This document shows positions 34,201-43,431 of a stretch of DNA of 64,000 nt, in pieces (positions within the stretch are counted from its first letter, which is position 1; each line of letters opens with the position of its first letter). Origin of the DNA: Chitinophaga jiangningensis (lineage in GTDB: Bacteria; Bacteroidota; Bacteroidia; Chitinophagales; Chitinophagaceae); NCBI RefSeq assembly GCF_900142605.1, contig NZ_FRBL01000005.1, positions 248,001 to 312,000 of the forward strand, written 5' to 3'. The notes beneath the pieces were generated by a model. The model worked only from the letters and a program-made list of their open reading frames with translations. It had not been told where the DNA came from and ran no database searches. The position numbers and the translations under genes were made by a program.

Positions 34201-35445
34201 CTGAGAATAATTTATTCTGAACTCATTCAAATCAGGAGTATACGCACGTTTTCTCCCCAATTCATATTGATAAATTATTTCACCTGTTTCCCTGAAGAAA
34301 GGGTAGCCTATTTCTTCGTATTCATATTTATTATCATTCAAAACTCCATCGCTATTAACATAAATATTCGCCGTAAGCATAAATTCCACTTTATTTTTAT
34401 AATCTATGATGTAGGCCGCATCTGTTAAAAACCCATACGACCAACCAGCCTTATTGAATACACGTATATGCCCCGGTATGTTTTGATGCCCTGCTTTAAA
34501 AAAGAAAAACTTTGTAAAACTATTATAGTACTCAGCGGTATCGTACCTCGGGTAATCGGTTTCTGAGGGGTATGCTGACATATATTTACAGAGAAAACGA
34601 TAGTCGCCGCTATCCAGGTCAAAACGCCTGGCAGCGGGCACAGAGGCGGGGAAGAGCAGGGATTGCAATACCAGCTGCAGGTCTTCCAGGGCAAAAATGT
34701 TATGCCGGGTAAAATCCATGGGCAGTGGCACCAGCTTATCATCTTTGTCGAAGTAGCCGTTACCGATAGTAATGGATTTACTGTAGTCGAATGGCATGGT
34801 GCTGCATTCCGGCGCCTGTGCGTAAAGCAGTACACTATCTTTATTTACAAAGCGGATGGCGGGGGAGCAGCGGTTTTCTTCTTCCGTGGATGGCATAAAG
34901 CGCCGTACGATGCGGGTATGTTCATACCCCATTTGCTGCAACCTTTCATTAATCCGCTGCTGGCCGGTGAATTCATACAGCCGGTTGTAGGCATCGTTGT
35001 CGCTGATCAAAAAAATCTCCTTTATATAATGCCCTATAGACGGCAAACCGTTGGCAGCGCTGGTATCTGCATGTACATTAACCTGGCCGGTGCGAGTACT
35101 GTCAGTTAGCATGGTGGTGTTGCGGTCAATGCCTTTGCTTCTCAGCGTTTTGAGCTTTTCCAATGCCAGCACCGCTACGGGCAGTTTTACCGTACTGGCA
35201 GGATTGTAGTACCTGCCCGCGTTGACATGGAAATAATAGTTTTTGAAATGGGGCTTGTTCTGCCGGTCCCTGTTTATCTCTGTATAAATTAATTGATACC
35301 GAAAGGAGTCCGGTTGCTGTAAAATCCTTTGCAGCAAAGGGCTGGCTTTAGCGGTTAATAAGCGCTGCAGCAAACTGTCTGTCCGCTCCTGGGCCAGGAG
35401 AAACAATGGTAAGCAACTGAGGATTATCAACAATTTATAGCGCAT
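34198..35445 (-). CDS. secreted serine hydrolase, beta-lactamase class A-like fold
   Basis: A 415-residue exported protein with a signal peptide (MRYKLLIILSCLPLFLLAQ). The penicillin-recognising fold is indicated by SxxK in NPASTVKLPVAVL, SDN in FLISDNDAYNRLYE, and the third motif KAG in VFNKAGWSYGFL, where most class A enzymes have KTG or KSG. At 415 residues it is longer than a class A beta-lactamase (about 290). It is more likely a peptidase or esterase-type hydrolase acting on envelope material than a resistance enzyme. Confidence 0.8.
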   Translation of the reverse strand: MRYKLLIILSCLPLFLLAQERTDSLLQRLLTAKASPLLQRILQQPDSFRYQLIYTEINRDRQNKPHFKNYYFHVNAGRYYNPASTVKLPVAVLALEKLKTLRSKGIDRNTTMLTDSTRTGQVNVHADTSAANGLPSIGHYIKEIFLISDNDAYNRLYEFTGQQRINERLQQMGYEHTRIVRRFMPSTEEENRCSPAIRFVNKDSVLLYAQAPECSTMPFDYSKSITIGNGYFDKDDKLVPLPMDFTRHNIFALEDLQLVLQSLLFPASVPAARRFDLDSGDYRFLCKYMSAYPSETDYPRYDTAEYYNSFTKFFFFKAGHQNIPGHIRVFNKAGWSYGFLTDAAYIIDYKNKVEFMLTANIYVNSDGVLNDNKYEYEEIGYPFFRETGEIIYQYELGRKRAYTPDLNEFRINYSQ

Positions 35446-35545
35446 ATAGCCGTTGGTTCTGAATAAAGACGTGCTCCGGGAAGTTTTCCCCTACCTGAAT
35501 TTATAAAAAATATTCGGGCGGCTAAAGCCCCTTCTTCACATTTCT

Positions 35546-35553
35546 TATATTTG
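35546..35553 (+). promoter_or_regulatory. promoter -7 box for the FAH-flavin reductase pair
   Basis: TATATTTG, exact match, 38 bp before the start codon. Confidence 0.55.
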
Positions 35554-35591
35554 ACCATTGTAAATCATACAACCAGAACTTACACAAAATC

Positions 35592-36599
35592 ATGAAACTC
35601 GTAACCTATTTAAGAGAAGAGACCGACCAGCTGGCCATTTTGGTAGACGGATTGCTGTATAACACACAGGATCTTCACCCCGAATTACCTAACAACATGC
35701 AGATGTTTCTGATGGTCTGGGAAGATGTGATTGACATTGCGAAACATGCCGACGCCCGTTTGAAAGCAGGCAACAAGCCGGCCAACGGCATTCCGGTGGA
35801 ATCAGTACAGATACTGGCACCTATACCATTCCCTACTTCCTGCCGCGATGGATACGCTTTTCGCCAGCACGTAGCGGCCGCCAGAAGGAACCGTAAAGTA
35901 GAGATGATCCCGGAATTTGATGAATATCCGATCTTCTATTTCACCAATCATAATGCGATTCAGGGTCCTGGAAAAGTGGCTTGTATGCCGGACCACTTCG
36001 ACAAACTCGACTTTGAACTGGAAGCCGCCATTGTGGTGTGTAAGCCGGGACGCAATATCACCGCTGCAGAAGCAGATTACTATATCGGTGGCTTCATGAT
36101 CATGAACGACATGAGCGCCCGCACCCTGCAGATGGAAGAAATGAAACTCAACCTGGGCCCTGCGAAAGGAAAAGATTTCAGTACCGTTATCGGCCCTATG
36201 CTGGTAACACCGGATGAACTGGAAGCATTCCTGATACCGGCCAAACCAGGTCATACGGGCAATAACTACAACCTGAAAATGACCTGTAAGGTAAATGGCA
36301 TCCAGGTGAGTGAAGGGAATATGGGAGATATGGACTGGACCTTTGCAGAAATCCTGGAACGTTGCGCTTATGGTGCTAATATCCTCCCAGGAGATGTAAT
36401 TGGAAGCGGCACCGTAGGAACGGGCTGTTTCCTGGAGCTGAATGGCACCGGCAAACTCAATGACCCTGCCTACCAGGAGCAATGGCTGCAACCAGGGGAT
36501 GTGGTAGAAATGGAAATTGCCGGACTGGGTGTATTGAAAAATACCATCGTGAAAGAAGAAAGCGACTTCTCCATCCTCGCCTTAAAGAAAAAACCATAA
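35592..36599 (+). CDS. fumarylacetoacetate hydrolase family protein
   Basis: A 335-residue FAH-fold enzyme. Metal-binding and active-site stretches: the RQHVAAARRNRK region, PIFYFTNHNAIQGPG, the acidic FELEAAIVVCKPGRN, GFMIMNDMSARTLQ, GPAKGKDFSTVIGP and IGSGTVGTGCFLELNGTGK. It cleaves a carbon-carbon bond in a 1,3-diketo acid, as in aromatic breakdown. It is longer than the minimal FAHD1 type. It overlaps no neighbour and is 4 bp upstream of a flavin reductase-like gene; together they look like a small catabolic unit whose substrate is unknown. Confidence 0.88.
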   Translation: MKLVTYLREETDQLAILVDGLLYNTQDLHPELPNNMQMFLMVWEDVIDIAKHADARLKAGNKPANGIPVESVQILAPIPFPTSCRDGYAFRQHVAAARRNRKVEMIPEFDEYPIFYFTNHNAIQGPGKVACMPDHFDKLDFELEAAIVVCKPGRNITAAEADYYIGGFMIMNDMSARTLQMEEMKLNLGPAKGKDFSTVIGPMLVTPDELEAFLIPAKPGHTGNNYNLKMTCKVNGIQVSEGNMGDMDWTFAEILERCAYGANILPGDVIGSGTVGTGCFLELNGTGKLNDPAYQEQWLQPGDVVEMEIAGLGVLKNTIVKEESDFSILALKKKP

Positions 36600-36603
36600 T
36601 CGC

Positions 36604-37488
36604 ATGCAGATCGATCCGAAGTCCATCAAAACCAGCGAGCTGCATGCCTACCTGCTGGGGGCTATTTCGCCCCGGCCCATCTGCTTTGCCAGTACAGTAA
36701 ATAAGGAAGGTGTACCTAATTTGTCGCCCTTCAGTTTTTTCAATGTATTTGGCAGCAATCCGGTTACGCTGATATTTTCTCCTGCCCGCCGTGTGCGTGA
36801 TAATACGGTTAAGCATACACTGGAAAACATACAGGCTACCGGTCAGGTGGTGATCAACGTGGTGAACTACGCCATGGTACAGCAAACGAGCCTCGCCAGT
36901 TGCGAATATCCCGCAGGCATAAACGAATTTGAAAAAGCTGGATTTACCGCTCTTGCTTCAGAAAAAGTAAGGCCATTCCGGGTAAAGGAAAGCCCGGTAC
37001 AGTTTGAATGTGTGGTAAGAGAGGTAATTGCCACCGGACAGGAAGGTGGCGCCGGCAACCTGGTGATTTGTGAACCGGTATTTATCCACATTAACGAAGG
37101 TGTACTGGACGCGCAGGGTAAAATCGACCCACATAAAATAGATCTGGTAGCGCGTATGGGCGGCGACTACTATTGCCGCGCTTCCGGCGATGCCGTGTTT
37201 GAAGTGGCAAAGCCAAATACCCAACTTGGTATAGGCGTTGATGCATTACCGTTACCCATCCGCCAAAGTAATATCCTCACAGGTAACAACCTCGGGCAAC
37301 TGGGTAATGTGCATGAGATTCCAGTAATAGATCCTGCTTTTGAGGATGATCACCTCAAGCAGATCGTGCAGTATTACAGCATTACGCCTGATGAAATGGA
37401 GAAAGAGCTACATACCTACGCGCAACGGCTACTGGCACAAAATAAAGTGCAGGAGGCCTGGCAGGTACTACTCTCCGGAAATGTATAA
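36604..37488 (+). CDS. flavin reductase family protein
   Basis: A 294-residue FMN-binding split-barrel protein. The family start is clear: AYLLGAISPRPICFASTVNK, NLSPFSFFNVFGSNPVTLIF, and QVVINVVNYAMVQQTSLASC, followed by PVQFECVVREV. About 100 extra residues at the C-terminus are helical and less typical. It could supply reduced flavin to an oxygenase or act as an oxidoreductase itself. It is co-directional with the FAH gene and ends at a strong terminator. Confidence 0.85.
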   Translation: MQIDPKSIKTSELHAYLLGAISPRPICFASTVNKEGVPNLSPFSFFNVFGSNPVTLIFSPARRVRDNTVKHTLENIQATGQVVINVVNYAMVQQTSLASCEYPAGINEFEKAGFTALASEKVRPFRVKESPVQFECVVREVIATGQEGGAGNLVICEPVFIHINEGVLDAQGKIDPHKIDLVARMGGDYYCRASGDAVFEVAKPNTQLGIGVDALPLPIRQSNILTGNNLGQLGNVHEIPVIDPAFEDDHLKQIVQYYSITPDEMEKELHTYAQRLLAQNKVQEAWQVLLSGNV

Positions 37489-37491
37489 AAT

Positions 37492-37526
37492 AAAAATCCC
37501 CGACAGCTGAACTGTCGGGGATTTTT
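37492..37526. terminator. bidirectional terminator after the flavin reductase gene
   Basis: AAAAATCCCCGACAG and CTGTCGGGGATTTTT arms (15 bp) around a 5-nt loop, between convergent genes. Confidence 0.92.
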
Positions 37527-37543
37527 GTTTATAGAGATTTGAA

Positions 37544-38296
37544 TTACTTCGCACCAAATACTTTCTTCAGGATATCAGTGGTTCTTGCTACAGGATTCGC
37601 ACGGATATTCTGCTCTTCCTTACCAATCTGATCAAACAGCGCTGCTACTGCCCTTGTAGTTACATAGTCCTGCAGGTCAGGATTAATTTTATTGAAGGTA
37701 GTAGGAAGCTTGTTATAGGTAGTAACAGCGTCACCATAATATTTGGTAGCCAGTGTACTGTCAAGGGAGCTTTTAACCACAGGTGAAAAAGCAGCTTTCA
37801 ACTTCTCTGTTGTTTTGCTTTTGAAATAATCTGTTGCAGAGGTGTTACCACCTTTCACCAGGTTCAGCGCATCTGTCAGGGTCATTTCTTTAATAGCGTC
37901 TACAAAGATGGGTGCTGCAAATCCTACTGCTTTTTCAGCAGAGCGGTTGATCTGCAGAATAGCCTTATCCACCAGGCTACCCATACCCAGTTGACGCAGG
38001 GTGTTACCTATTTTTACTGCATCTTCCGGCAACAGCATTTTATAGATTTCATTACCAAAGAAACCGTCAGTTTTGTTCAGCTTCTGTATACCGGCAGTTA
38101 CACCTTTGGACAGCGCTTCTTTGATAGCTGCAGCGGCATCTCCCTGGGTAATGCCGGACAATGAGGTGGAGGTAGAGGAAGTAGAAGTGGTGGTAGTTTT
38201 TGGCTGGCTCAGTTTTTTGAGTTTATCCAAAATCTGCGCCTGGCTGGCCTGCAGGGTGAGTACACCCAGCACTACTAACAGTGATCTTTTTAGCAT
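37544..38296 (-). CDS. DUF4197 secreted protein
   Basis: A 250-residue exported protein: signal peptide MLKRSLLVVLGVLTLQASQA, a Ser/Thr-rich linker (about residues 30-46), then the DUF4197 domain, largely helical (AAAIKEALSKGVTAGIQKLN, FFGNEIYKMLLPEDAVKI, NRSAEKAVGFAAPIF, DYVTTRAVAALFDQIGKEE). Periplasmic, function unknown, found across Gram-negative phyla. It ends the minus-strand pair with the universal stress protein gene. Confidence 0.87.
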   Translation of the reverse strand: MLKRSLLVVLGVLTLQASQAQILDKLKKLSQPKTTTTSTSSTSTSLSGITQGDAAAAIKEALSKGVTAGIQKLNKTDGFFGNEIYKMLLPEDAVKIGNTLRQLGMGSLVDKAILQINRSAEKAVGFAAPIFVDAIKEMTLTDALNLVKGGNTSATDYFKSKTTEKLKAAFSPVVKSSLDSTLATKYYGDAVTTYNKLPTTFNKINPDLQDYVTTRAVAALFDQIGKEEQNIRANPVARTTDILKKVFGAK

Positions 38297-38337
38297 AGTG
38301 TTATGATGATTATCTATAATAAATCAAAAGTATAAAT

Positions 38338-39171
38338 TTATTCGTGTATTGTGAGCAAAGGTATGTGAGTTTTGAATGCGAGCTTGCTGGTGCTGCTTCT
38401 TTTAAAAATACTTTCAAAAAGGCCATGCTTTTTAGGAATGGTCAGGATCAGGTCGGCTTTGTTAGTTTCGGCAAATGTCACAATACCATCCACCACATTC
38501 GGATTATCGATGAAATGATACACCGGGCTATAGCCTTCCAGTAAGGTATCCAGCATCAGCGTTTCAAAAGGCGTATCTGTAGTGAAATGTTTGCTCTGGT
38601 GGTCAATGTTGATTACATGAATTTCCGCGTTAAACAGATTCAGGAGCTTTTTAAGTAATTCCATTGGCGTGGTATCTACCACCTGGCGCAGGTCGCAGGC
38701 GAAAACGATTTTTTCGATGGGTTTAAATTTAGCCTGACCGGGGATGATCATGACAGGTGTAGTTGTCTGTTTTACGACATCTATCGTATTGGAGCCCACC
38801 AGGATTTCCTCCAGCTTACTACCTCCTGTGATTCCCATAATGATCAGGTCCACTTCCTCCTGTTTACATACATCATTGATGGTGGCGGCCAGCAAGGTAT
38901 TGTCTGCCCGGGTAAGCAGGGATATCTTTTCCGTTGCCAGTGGCTGTAATTCTTTCCTCATCTTATCGAGTCCTTCCAGGCTGGCATCGCGCAGGTCGTC
39001 CGCATTTACCATAGGCACGGCTGTAGGTACGTCGGGGATGGGCACTATAAGCTCGTAAGCATGGTAAAATACCACTCTTTCGGCTCCCATGGAGCGGGCG
39101 AGATCTACTGCATAAGCAGCTGCATTGTATGCAATGTCGGAGAAGTCGGTAGGAACGAGGATCGTTTTCAT
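38338..39171 (-). CDS. universal stress protein, two tandem Usp domains
   Basis: A 277-residue protein from ATG 39171 (MKTILVPTDFSDIAYNAAAY); the frame opens eight codons earlier, but that part is not typical. Domain 1 covers about residues 1-147 and ends with the nucleotide-binding motif (LIIMGITGGSKLEEILVGSN, TTTPVMIIPG). Domain 2 runs to the end and is more degenerate (IVFACDLR, DLILTIPKKHGLFESIFKRS). Likely a cytosolic stress protein; domain 1 retains the G-x-G-x-N type ATP signature only in part. Confidence 0.88.
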   Translation of the reverse strand: MKTILVPTDFSDIAYNAAAYAVDLARSMGAERVVFYHAYELIVPIPDVPTAVPMVNADDLRDASLEGLDKMRKELQPLATEKISLLTRADNTLLAATINDVCKQEEVDLIIMGITGGSKLEEILVGSNTIDVVKQTTTPVMIIPGQAKFKPIEKIVFACDLRQVVDTTPMELLKKLLNLFNAEIHVINIDHQSKHFTTDTPFETLMLDTLLEGYSPVYHFIDNPNVVDGIVTFAETNKADLILTIPKKHGLFESIFKRSSTSKLAFKTHIPLLTIHE

Positions 39172-39239
39172 GTCGGGTAAGTTTAAGGATGACATTTACT
39201 TTAACGAAGTAGCCGCTAAAATGTTCCACGCATATAATG

Positions 39240-39270
39240 CAAAAAGCTGACCAGTTAATGCCGGCCAGCT
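39240..39270 (-). terminator. terminator after lysS
   Basis: AGCTGACC and GGCCAGCT arms (one wobble pair) with a run of five T on the minus strand, about 30 bp past the lysS stop. Confidence 0.7.
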
Positions 39271-39301
39271 TCTTACAAATGTTATTTAATGTTATTTTTT
39301 G

Positions 39302-40816
39302 TTAGTCCATTTTCTCCTGCTTCATTTGCGGGAAGAAGAGTACATCCTGGATGGATGGCTGATTTGTCATCAGCATGGTGAGCCTGTCGATACCGATGCC
39401 TATACCGGAGGTTGGCGGCATACCGTATTCCAGGGCGCGGAGGAAATCGTAATCGATATACATCGCTTCATCATCACCACGCTCCATCAGCTGGATCTGC
39501 TCTTCAAAGCGTTCGCGCTGATCAATTGGATCGTTGAGCTCACTGTAGGCGTTGGCAATTTCCTTACCGTTTACCATCAGCTCAAAACGTTCTACAAGTC
39601 CGGCTTTGCTGCGGTGCTTTTTAGTCAGCGGGCTCATTTCCACCGGATAATCTGTGATGAAGGTAGGCTGAATGTAGTGGCCTTCGCATTTTTCACCGAA
39701 GATTTCATCGATCAGCTTGCCTTTGCCGATTTTAGGATCTACGTGGATATCCAGTTTTTTGCACACTTCGCGCAGCTGCTCTTCATTCATTTCGGAAATA
39801 TCGAAACCGGTATGCTCCTTAATGGCATCGTACATGGTTACACGACGGAACGGTGCTTTGAAGTCGATTTCCTTGTCACCTACCTGTACTTTGGTGGTAC
39901 CATGCAGTGCAATTGCCACTTTTTCGAGCAGGGTTTCGGTGGTGGTCATCATCCATTCGTAATCTTTGTACGCAGCGTACATCTCCATTACGGTGAATTC
40001 CGGGTTGTGGGTACGATCCATACCCTCGTTACGGAAGTCTTTCGCAAATTCGTACACTCCTTCAAAGCCTCCTACGATAAGGCGTTTCAGGTACAGCTCA
40101 TTAGCGATACGCAGATACAGCGGCATATCCAGTGCATTATGATGTGTAACGAACGGGCGTGCAGCGGCGCCGCCAGGGATAGGCTGGAGGATAGGTGTTT
40201 CTACTTCCAGATAGCCGAGGTTATTGTAGAAATCGCGAATGGTTTGCATGATTTTCGTGCGTTTCACGAAAACCTGTTTTACATCCGGATTAATAACCAG
40301 GTCTACATAACGTTGACGGTATTTGAATTCAGGATCAGTAACCTCATCGAATACTTCACCATCTTTTTCCTTCACAATTGGTAATGGACGCAGAGATTTC
40401 GACAGCAAAATCAGTTCTCTTACATGTACAGATGTTTCACCGGTTTTAGTGGTGAATACGTACCCCTTTACACCAATGATATCACCGATGTCCATCAGTT
40501 TTTTGAAAACAACGTCGTAGAGGGACTTATCTTCACCAGGGCAGATATCGTCGCGACGGATATAAAGCTGGATCAGGCCTTCAGCGTCCTGGATCTTCAC
40601 AAAGTTAGCCTTACCCATATCACGAACAGTCATAATACGACCTGCCAGGCATACATCCTGGAATTGCTCCTTAGTTTCTTCCGAGAAATTTTTAAGAATA
40701 TTTACGGAAGTACTGTTAACCGGATACTCAGCTGCAGGATACGGGTCGATGCCCAGTTTTTGCAGCTCCTGTAATTTTTCCCGGCGTATAATCTCTTGCT
40801 CTGATAATTGTGTCAT
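39302..40816 (-). CDS. lysS: lysyl-tRNA synthetase, class II
   Basis: Charges tRNA-Lys. From ATG 40816 it has 504 residues (MTQLSEQEIIRREKLQELQK); the frame extends 16 codons upstream, but that part overlaps the promoter region. The OB-fold anticodon domain covers about residues 55-155 (VCLAGRIMTVRDMGKANFVK). Class II motifs follow: motif 1 around EVETPILQPIPGGAAARPF, motif 2 FRNEGMDRTHNPEFTVMEMY, and motif 3 GIGIGIDRLTMLMTN. Single gene with a near-ideal promoter. Confidence 0.97.
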   Translation of the reverse strand: MTQLSEQEIIRREKLQELQKLGIDPYPAAEYPVNSTSVNILKNFSEETKEQFQDVCLAGRIMTVRDMGKANFVKIQDAEGLIQLYIRRDDICPGEDKSLYDVVFKKLMDIGDIIGVKGYVFTTKTGETSVHVRELILLSKSLRPLPIVKEKDGEVFDEVTDPEFKYRQRYVDLVINPDVKQVFVKRTKIMQTIRDFYNNLGYLEVETPILQPIPGGAAARPFVTHHNALDMPLYLRIANELYLKRLIVGGFEGVYEFAKDFRNEGMDRTHNPEFTVMEMYAAYKDYEWMMTTTETLLEKVAIALHGTTKVQVGDKEIDFKAPFRRVTMYDAIKEHTGFDISEMNEEQLREVCKKLDIHVDPKIGKGKLIDEIFGEKCEGHYIQPTFITDYPVEMSPLTKKHRSKAGLVERFELMVNGKEIANAYSELNDPIDQRERFEEQIQLMERGDDEAMYIDYDFLRALEYGMPPTSGIGIGIDRLTMLMTNQPSIQDVLFFPQMKQEKMD

Positions 40817-40833
40817 GTGATTCAATTGGAGTG

Positions 40834-40864
40834 CAAATTTAACTGAATAAAGCAGAAGGAACAA
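40834..40864 (-). promoter_or_regulatory. promoter of lysS
   Basis: On the minus strand TTG (40864-40862) and TAAATTTG (40841-40834), spaced 20 nt: both elements match. The leader would be only about 12-15 nt. Confidence 0.75.
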
Positions 40865-40884
40865 GGAAACTGATTTATAAGCAT

Positions 40885-40940
40885 AGGAAAGGGCTGTAAG
40901 ACTACAGCCCCTTACTTTTTGACCATATCCTATGAAAACC
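40885..40940 (-). ncRNA. putative small RNA, copy B of a four-copy family
   Basis: Minus strand: GGTTTTCATAGGATATGG (40940-40923, one T shorter than copies A and D), then a perfect hairpin GGGCTGTA-GTCT-TACAGCCC (40910-40891) with a weak TTTCC tail. The -7 position (40952-40945) reads TAATTTTA, one base off consensus. It lies in the lysS to S9-peptidase gap. It is the weakest promoter of the four and may be silent. Confidence 0.5.
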
Positions 40941-40988
40941 GGAATAAAATTAAGCGCAAGGACTGCGAATTGTGGAAATACTTTGTGT

Positions 40989-41018
40989 CCGGGGCATTTT
41001 GGCCGGTAACCGGGGCAT
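40989..41018 (-). promoter_or_regulatory. 21-bp direct repeats upstream of small-RNA copy B
   Basis: ATGCCCCGG occurs twice on the minus strand (41018-41010 and 40997-40989), identical and exactly 21 bp apart, starting 36 bp upstream of the -7 position. Confidence 0.5.
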
Positions 41019-41138
41019 ATTCTTTTACAGGAGGTAATGGCGGCTTCCGCTCATGGAATTTTATACCAGTGTTATGTGCATGAATCCGTATTTTCGCCCA
41101 CCAACACTATCTAACAGCTAAAGACATATTATCACTTT

Positions 41139-43271
41139 ATGAGAATTGTACAGCGGTTGAAACCAACCTGTATTACCGGCGCAGCATTATGCCTGCTGGC
41201 CGTTCCCCAGCTGAAAGCACAAAACAAGCAGGACATCAGCTTTGAGCAGGCTTTTAAAGGTAAAGCCAGCAACATTACGGTGCCTTTGCCAGCAGTAAAG
41301 GGCTGGGCTGATGGAGATCATTATATCGAAATCCGCCAGGGACAAGCCTACAGCATTGACGCCCGCACCGGCAACGCCACAGTGTATACGGCACCGGTAG
41401 GCGGCCCGATTGTAGAAGTACGTAACAACGACGTATTCTATACCGGAAACGATGGTAAAACCATTCAGCTCACCAACGACAAAGAGCAGGAAAAAAATCC
41501 TACCCTTTCCCCGGATGGTAAATACGTGGCATTTACCCGTAACAATGACTTATACAGTGTAGAAATAGCATCGAAAAAAGAAACGAGGTATACCAACGAC
41601 GGCACCGATGTGATTTATAACGGCTGGGCATCCTGGGTATACTACGAGGAAATTCTCGGCAGACCTACCAAATACCGCGCTTTCTGGTGGAGCCCCGACA
41701 GTAAAAATATCGCCTACATGCACTTCAATGATACGAAAGTGCCTGTATTCCCTATCTATAGCGAAAAAGGCCAGCATGGCTACCTGGAGAACACCCGTTA
41801 TCCTAAGGCGGGCGACCCTAACCCGGCGGTGAAACTGGGTGTGGTACCTGTTACCGGTGGTGCCACCGTATGGGCTGATTTCAATGAAAATGATGATCAG
41901 TACTTTGGTACACCTTTCTGGACGGCTGACAGCAAAAACCTCTGGATCCAGTGGATGCCACGTGGCCAGGATAACCTGAAAATATACAGCATCAACCCGC
42001 AAAGCGGCGCCAAGAAAGAGATTTACGACGAAAAGCAAAAAACCTGGATTGACTGGTTTGATGCAGTCCCTTTCCTGGATAACAATAAAGGATTCCTGTT
42101 ACAGAGTGACAAAACCGGCTGGTCGCACCTGTACCTTCATAACATAGACGGCAGCCTGAAAAAGCAGCTGACCTCCGGCAACTGGACCGTAAAAGAAGTG
42201 CTGGAAATAGATCAGAAAAATGAAGTGGTGTATTTCGTAGGTCGTAAGGAAGCATCTACCCGCTTTGACCTTTATAAGGTAAGTATGAAAAACGGTGCGC
42301 TCACACGCCTCACCAGTGGTAATTACCACAATATTGTGAGCATGGCGCCCGGAGCTAAATACTTTATCACTACCTACAGCAACTTATCTACTCCGGCTAA
42401 AATGGCCATTGTGGATAACAACGGTAAAGTGATCCGCCAGCTTGGCGACAGCAAAGGAGCCGATTTCGATAAATATAACGTGGCAAAAACGGAGCTGAAG
42501 TATTATAAAACCCGCGACGGACTGGAGCTGCCTATGACCGTTTCCATGCCGGTGCATATGGAAGCTGGTAAACGCTATCCTATCCTGATCAGTATTTACG
42601 GTGGTCCTAACGCCGGTACGGTGTATGATACCTGGAAACAAACGCCGGTGACCCAGTGGTGGGCACAGGAAGGGGTGATCCAGGTGGCAATTGACAACCG
42701 CAGCAGTGGTCAGCTGGGCAAAGCAGGTATGAACTACATCCACCGTAACCTGGGTATCCATGAAATTGAGGACTATATGGACGCGGCACGCTGGTTACGT
42801 TCCCAGCCATGGGCAGATACTAATAAGGTATGTATGACCGGAGGCAGCTTTGGAGGTTATATGACCTGTATGGCCCTGACCTACGGAGCGGATGTGTTTA
42901 ATTATGGCATGGGAAACTTTGCTGTAACCGACTGGCAGCTGTACGACAGCCATTATACCGAGCGCTATATGGATACGCCTGCCGAAAACCCGGAAGGCTA
43001 CAAGAAAACCGCAGTGATGCCTTATGTGGAGAAATATCATGGATTACTGCGCATTACGCACGGTACCATGGATGACAACGTACACATGCAGAACTGTATC
43101 CAGCTGATAGATAAAATGCAGAACCTGAACAAGCATTTTGAATTCATGTTGTATCCTGGGGAGCGTCACGGATGGGGGGCTCCTAAAAATGTGCACTCCA
43201 ACAGTGAATCGTACCGGTTCATCTACAATAATCTGCTGGATAAAGCATTCCCAGCGGCGTTTACAAAGTAA
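41139..43271 (+). CDS. S9 family peptidase, dipeptidyl peptidase IV type
   Basis: Exported serine peptidase of 710 residues: signal peptide at the N-terminus (cleavage near LKAQ, about residue 29), an eight-blade beta-propeller (residues to about 470) and an alpha/beta hydrolase domain. The catalytic serine is S570 in TGGSFGGYM, with the aspartate in GTMDDNVH and the histidine in GERHGW. The propeller carries the DPP IV-type SWVYYEEILGRP element (conserved EE for binding the free N-terminus). It cuts X-Pro dipeptides in the periplasm. Single gene ending in a palindromic terminator. Confidence 0.93.
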   Translation: MRIVQRLKPTCITGAALCLLAVPQLKAQNKQDISFEQAFKGKASNITVPLPAVKGWADGDHYIEIRQGQAYSIDARTGNATVYTAPVGGPIVEVRNNDVFYTGNDGKTIQLTNDKEQEKNPTLSPDGKYVAFTRNNDLYSVEIASKKETRYTNDGTDVIYNGWASWVYYEEILGRPTKYRAFWWSPDSKNIAYMHFNDTKVPVFPIYSEKGQHGYLENTRYPKAGDPNPAVKLGVVPVTGGATVWADFNENDDQYFGTPFWTADSKNLWIQWMPRGQDNLKIYSINPQSGAKKEIYDEKQKTWIDWFDAVPFLDNNKGFLLQSDKTGWSHLYLHNIDGSLKKQLTSGNWTVKEVLEIDQKNEVVYFVGRKEASTRFDLYKVSMKNGALTRLTSGNYHNIVSMAPGAKYFITTYSNLSTPAKMAIVDNNGKVIRQLGDSKGADFDKYNVAKTELKYYKTRDGLELPMTVSMPVHMEAGKRYPILISIYGGPNAGTVYDTWKQTPVTQWWAQEGVIQVAIDNRSSGQLGKAGMNYIHRNLGIHEIEDYMDAARWLRSQPWADTNKVCMTGGSFGGYMTCMALTYGADVFNYGMGNFAVTDWQLYDSHYTERYMDTPAENPEGYKKTAVMPYVEKYHGLLRITHGTMDDNVHMQNCIQLIDKMQNLNKHFEFMLYPGERHGWGAPKNVHSNSESYRFIYNNLLDKAFPAAFTK

Positions 43272-43289
43272 TCACCAACGCTATAAAAC

Positions 43290-43321
43290 AAAAAACCCGG
43301 CCTGCAGGCCGGGTTTTTTGT
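43290..43321. terminator. palindromic terminator after the S9 peptidase
   Basis: A perfect 32-bp palindrome, AAAAAACCCGGCCTG and its complement with one more pair outside, with T-runs at both ends. Confidence 0.92.
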
Positions 43322-43353
43322 GTATATAATAATATAGGGATGATCGTTATTGA

Positions 43354-43420
43354 AAAAGAAACGGGGCTGCAAGACTACAGCCCCGAAAAATTTTAACCAT
43401 ATCTTTATTGAAAAACCTAT
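43354..43420 (-). ncRNA. putative small RNA, copy C of a four-copy family
   Basis: Minus strand: TAGGTTTTTCAATAAAGATA then TGG (43420-43398), A/T stretch, hairpin CGGGGCTG...CAGCCCCG (43386-43363) with inner U-G wobble and loop GTCT, and a TTTCTTTTTC tail. The -7 position (43431-43424) is CATCTTTG, one base off. The conserved segment differs from copies A and D at several bases, but order and spacing agree. Confidence 0.52.
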
Positions 43421-43431
43421 ACCAAAGATGG

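Noticed and set aside
39299..40384. 361-residue open frame antisense to lysS
   Set aside because: Shadow of lysS; no recognisable domain.
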